Below are positions 6,647 through 7,068 of a DNA stretch of 7,068 bases, in pieces (positions within the stretch are counted from its first letter, which is position 1; every line of letters starts with the position of its first letter). The stretch lies in the NCBI GenBank assembly GCA_964630835.1, contig CAZVZM010000090.1, forward strand, positions 1 to 7,068, in the 5' to 3' direction. The notes beneath the pieces are model-generated. The model was given only the letters and a program-made list of their open reading frames with translations. It was not told where the DNA came from and ran no database searches. The stretch comes from Halarsenatibacter sp964630835. Its GTDB lineage: Bacteria > Bacillota > Halanaerobiia > Halanaerobiales > Halarsenatibacteraceae. The position numbers and the translations under genes were made by a program.

Positions 6647-6710
6647 TAGATTAACTTTAAAGATATAATGGGGCTGTTCGGGTGGGGGTTAGTTTGAAAC
6701 CCTTTAACCG

Positions 6711-6750
6711 GTCACGATATTTCAGGCCATGATACTTGTGGTTTTTGATT
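6711..6750 (+). terminator. Weak Rho-independent-like terminator after glutamate dehydrogenase
   Basis: CACGATAT (6713-6720) can pair with ATA (6732-6734) and TTGTG (6736-6740) across a single bulged C, with an 11-nt loop. The stem is followed by GTTTTTGATTTTG. The stem is AT-rich and includes a G-T pair, so termination would be inefficient. It lies 65 nt after the stop codon. This is a possibility rather than a firm call. Confidence 0.28.
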
Positions 6751-6863
6751 TTGTGTTCGAATAATTTCCATCCTGCAGCCCCTAATATTACCCGGCTTTA
6801 AGCTCTCTCTGGCCAGGTAAATTTATCTGATTGGGTTGGCGGTTTTGGAGAAGAAGCAGCAGT

Positions 6864-6880
6864 TCAAATCTGCAATTTGA
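6864..6880. repeat. Inverted repeat overlapping a -35 box (possible operator)
   Basis: TCAAATCTGCAATTTGA has perfect 6-bp arms (TCAAAT/ATTTGA) around 5 bases. Its right arm covers the first four bases of the TTGACA -35 hexamer of the promoter in front of the carboxyltransferase gene. That position is typical for a repressor site or for a class II activator. No specific regulator family is recognised from the arms. Confidence 0.4.
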
Positions 6881-6906
6881 CAAAAACTATATCATATTAA
6901 TAAAAT
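6877..6906 (+). promoter_or_regulatory. Promoter of the carboxyltransferase gene
   Basis: A perfect TTGACA (6877-6882) and TAAAAT (6901-6906, five of six to consensus) are separated by 18 bp in AT-rich DNA. The predicted start is near 6913, giving a leader of about 50 nt before GTG 6966. It is the best sigma-70/sigma-A promoter in the window and suggests the decarboxylase/carboxylase genes are a separate transcription unit. Confidence 0.65.
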
Positions 6907-6949
6907 TAATGTAATAAAGTATTTGTAAGGGGCTAATGTTTTTAAACAT

Positions 6950-6958
6950 GGAGGAGGT
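6950..6958 (+). promoter_or_regulatory. Ribosome binding site that fixes the carboxyltransferase start
   Basis: GGAGGAGGT lies 7 nt before GTG 6966. In-frame ATGs exist at 6936 and 6948, but the ATG at 6948 overlaps this site and neither has a well-spaced site of its own. GTG is therefore the likely start, and family proteins indeed begin close to this point. Confidence 0.7.
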
Positions 6959-6965
6959 AAACAGA

Positions 6966-7068
6966 GTGGATGAAAAGATTGAAGAGCTGAAACAGAAAAA
7001 GGCGAAAATTGAAAAGGGCGGAGGGGAGGAAAAGATAAAAAAGCAGCATGATAAGGGTAAATATACCG
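6966..7068 (+). CDS. mmdA: Carboxyltransferase subunit: methylmalonyl-CoA decarboxylase alpha or propionyl-CoA carboxylase beta, N-terminal part
   Basis: Only the first 34 codons are present; the frame is open to the window end. The visible protein begins MDEKIEELKQKKAKIEKGGG and continues with EEKIKKQHDKGKYT. This matches the opening of acyl-CoA carboxyltransferase proteins of about 510 residues, in which a charged helix leads to GGGxxxIxxQHxKGKLTARER. Such proteins either decarboxylate (S)-methylmalonyl-CoA as part of a sodium-pumping membrane complex (MmdA) or carboxylate propionyl-CoA (PccB); 34 residues cannot separate the two. The epimerase and mutase upstream require one of these activities to reach propionyl-CoA. 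The next genes outside the window (biotin carrier and membrane beta subunit, versus biotin carboxylase) would decide. The gene has its own promoter and a GTG start. Confidence 0.8.
   Translation, partial: MDEKIEELKQKKAKIEKGGGEEKIKKQHDKGKYT

Larger units (their letters stand above)
6647..6965. other. 319-nt non-coding region between glutamate dehydrogenase and the carboxyltransferase gene
   Basis: No credible reading frame is seen on either strand. In order it contains a repeated GATATAAT (6640-6647 and 6662-6669), small alternative hairpins at 6686-6709, a weak terminator-like hairpin followed by T-runs (6711-6750), an imperfect hairpin with TTACC/GGTAA and GGC/GCC arms (6788-6820), a 17-bp inverted repeat (6864-6880), a promoter (6877-6906) and a ribosome binding site. 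The last 100 nt are AT-rich, in contrast to the coding DNA. No recognisable cobalamin riboswitch, T-box or tRNA was found by reading. Confidence 0.6.

Noticed and set aside
6668..6697. Nine-codon open frame (MGLFGWGLV) as a leader peptide
   Set aside because: It has no ribosome binding site, no repeated regulatory codon and no promoter directly upstream.
6670..6782. GGGGCTG (6670-6676) and CAGCCCC (6776-6782) as arms of a long-range stem
   Set aside because: The arms are only 7 bp with 99 nt between them and pairing does not extend further; not enough to call a structure.
6647..6965. Cobalamin riboswitch expected near B12-dependent genes
   Set aside because: No B12-box-like conserved core could be read in this gap or in the other intergenic gaps; the mutase genes' own upstream region lies outside the window.

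Overview
The window is a stretch of an anaerobic bacterial chromosome in which every gene lies on the + strand and nearly every gene fits one metabolic route. In order it holds: the 3' end of a 2-oxoacid (probably 2-oxoglutarate):ferredoxin oxidoreductase beta subunit (korB, 1-267); the gamma subunit (korC, 270-806); the catalytic large subunit of methylmalonyl-CoA mutase (832-2493); the separate cobalamin-binding small subunit (2550-2951); the MeaB/ArgK-type GTPase that protects the mutase (2951-3910); methylmalonyl-CoA epimerase (3926-4321); a phosphate butyryltransferase-family phosphotransacylase (4422-5336); a glutamate dehydrogenase (5384-6646); and the first 34 codons of a carboxyltransferase-type methylmalonyl-CoA decarboxylase alpha / propionyl-CoA carboxylase beta subunit (6966 to the window end).

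Read as a pathway, the genes convert glutamate to 2-oxoglutarate (glutamate dehydrogenase), then to succinyl-CoA with reduction of ferredoxin (Kor), (R)-methylmalonyl-CoA (B12 mutase with its GTPase chaperone), (S)-methylmalonyl-CoA (epimerase), propionyl-CoA (decarboxylase, only its start visible) and propionyl phosphate (phosphotransacylase). A kinase outside the window would then yield propionate and ATP. The same enzymes could run backwards as propionate assimilation to glutamate if the last gene is a true carboxylase. The low-oxygen enzyme Kor, the phosphotransacylase and the separate small cobalamin subunit favour the fermentative direction; this is inference.

Layout and expression: korB to the epimerase are tightly packed (gaps of 2, 25 and 56 nt, a 1-nt overlap, then 15 nt) and look like one transcript. 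A 100-nt gap before the phosphotransacylase carries a perfect TATAAT and may start a second transcript with glutamate dehydrogenase. A 319-nt non-coding gap then precedes the carboxyltransferase gene; it holds a weak terminator-like hairpin and a good promoter (TTGACA / TAAAAT) whose -35 box is overlapped by a 17-bp perfect inverted repeat that could be an operator.

Organism: strong AGGAGG-type ribosome binding sites, ferredoxin-linked oxoacid oxidation and a Ptb/GDH pair suggest an anaerobic Bacillota-type amino-acid fermenter. The many Glu/Asp-rich proteins would fit a halophilic clostridial or Halanaerobiales-like lineage, but this is a guess from composition and not a firm assignment. No tRNA, rRNA, CRISPR, insertion sequence, integrase or phage gene is seen.
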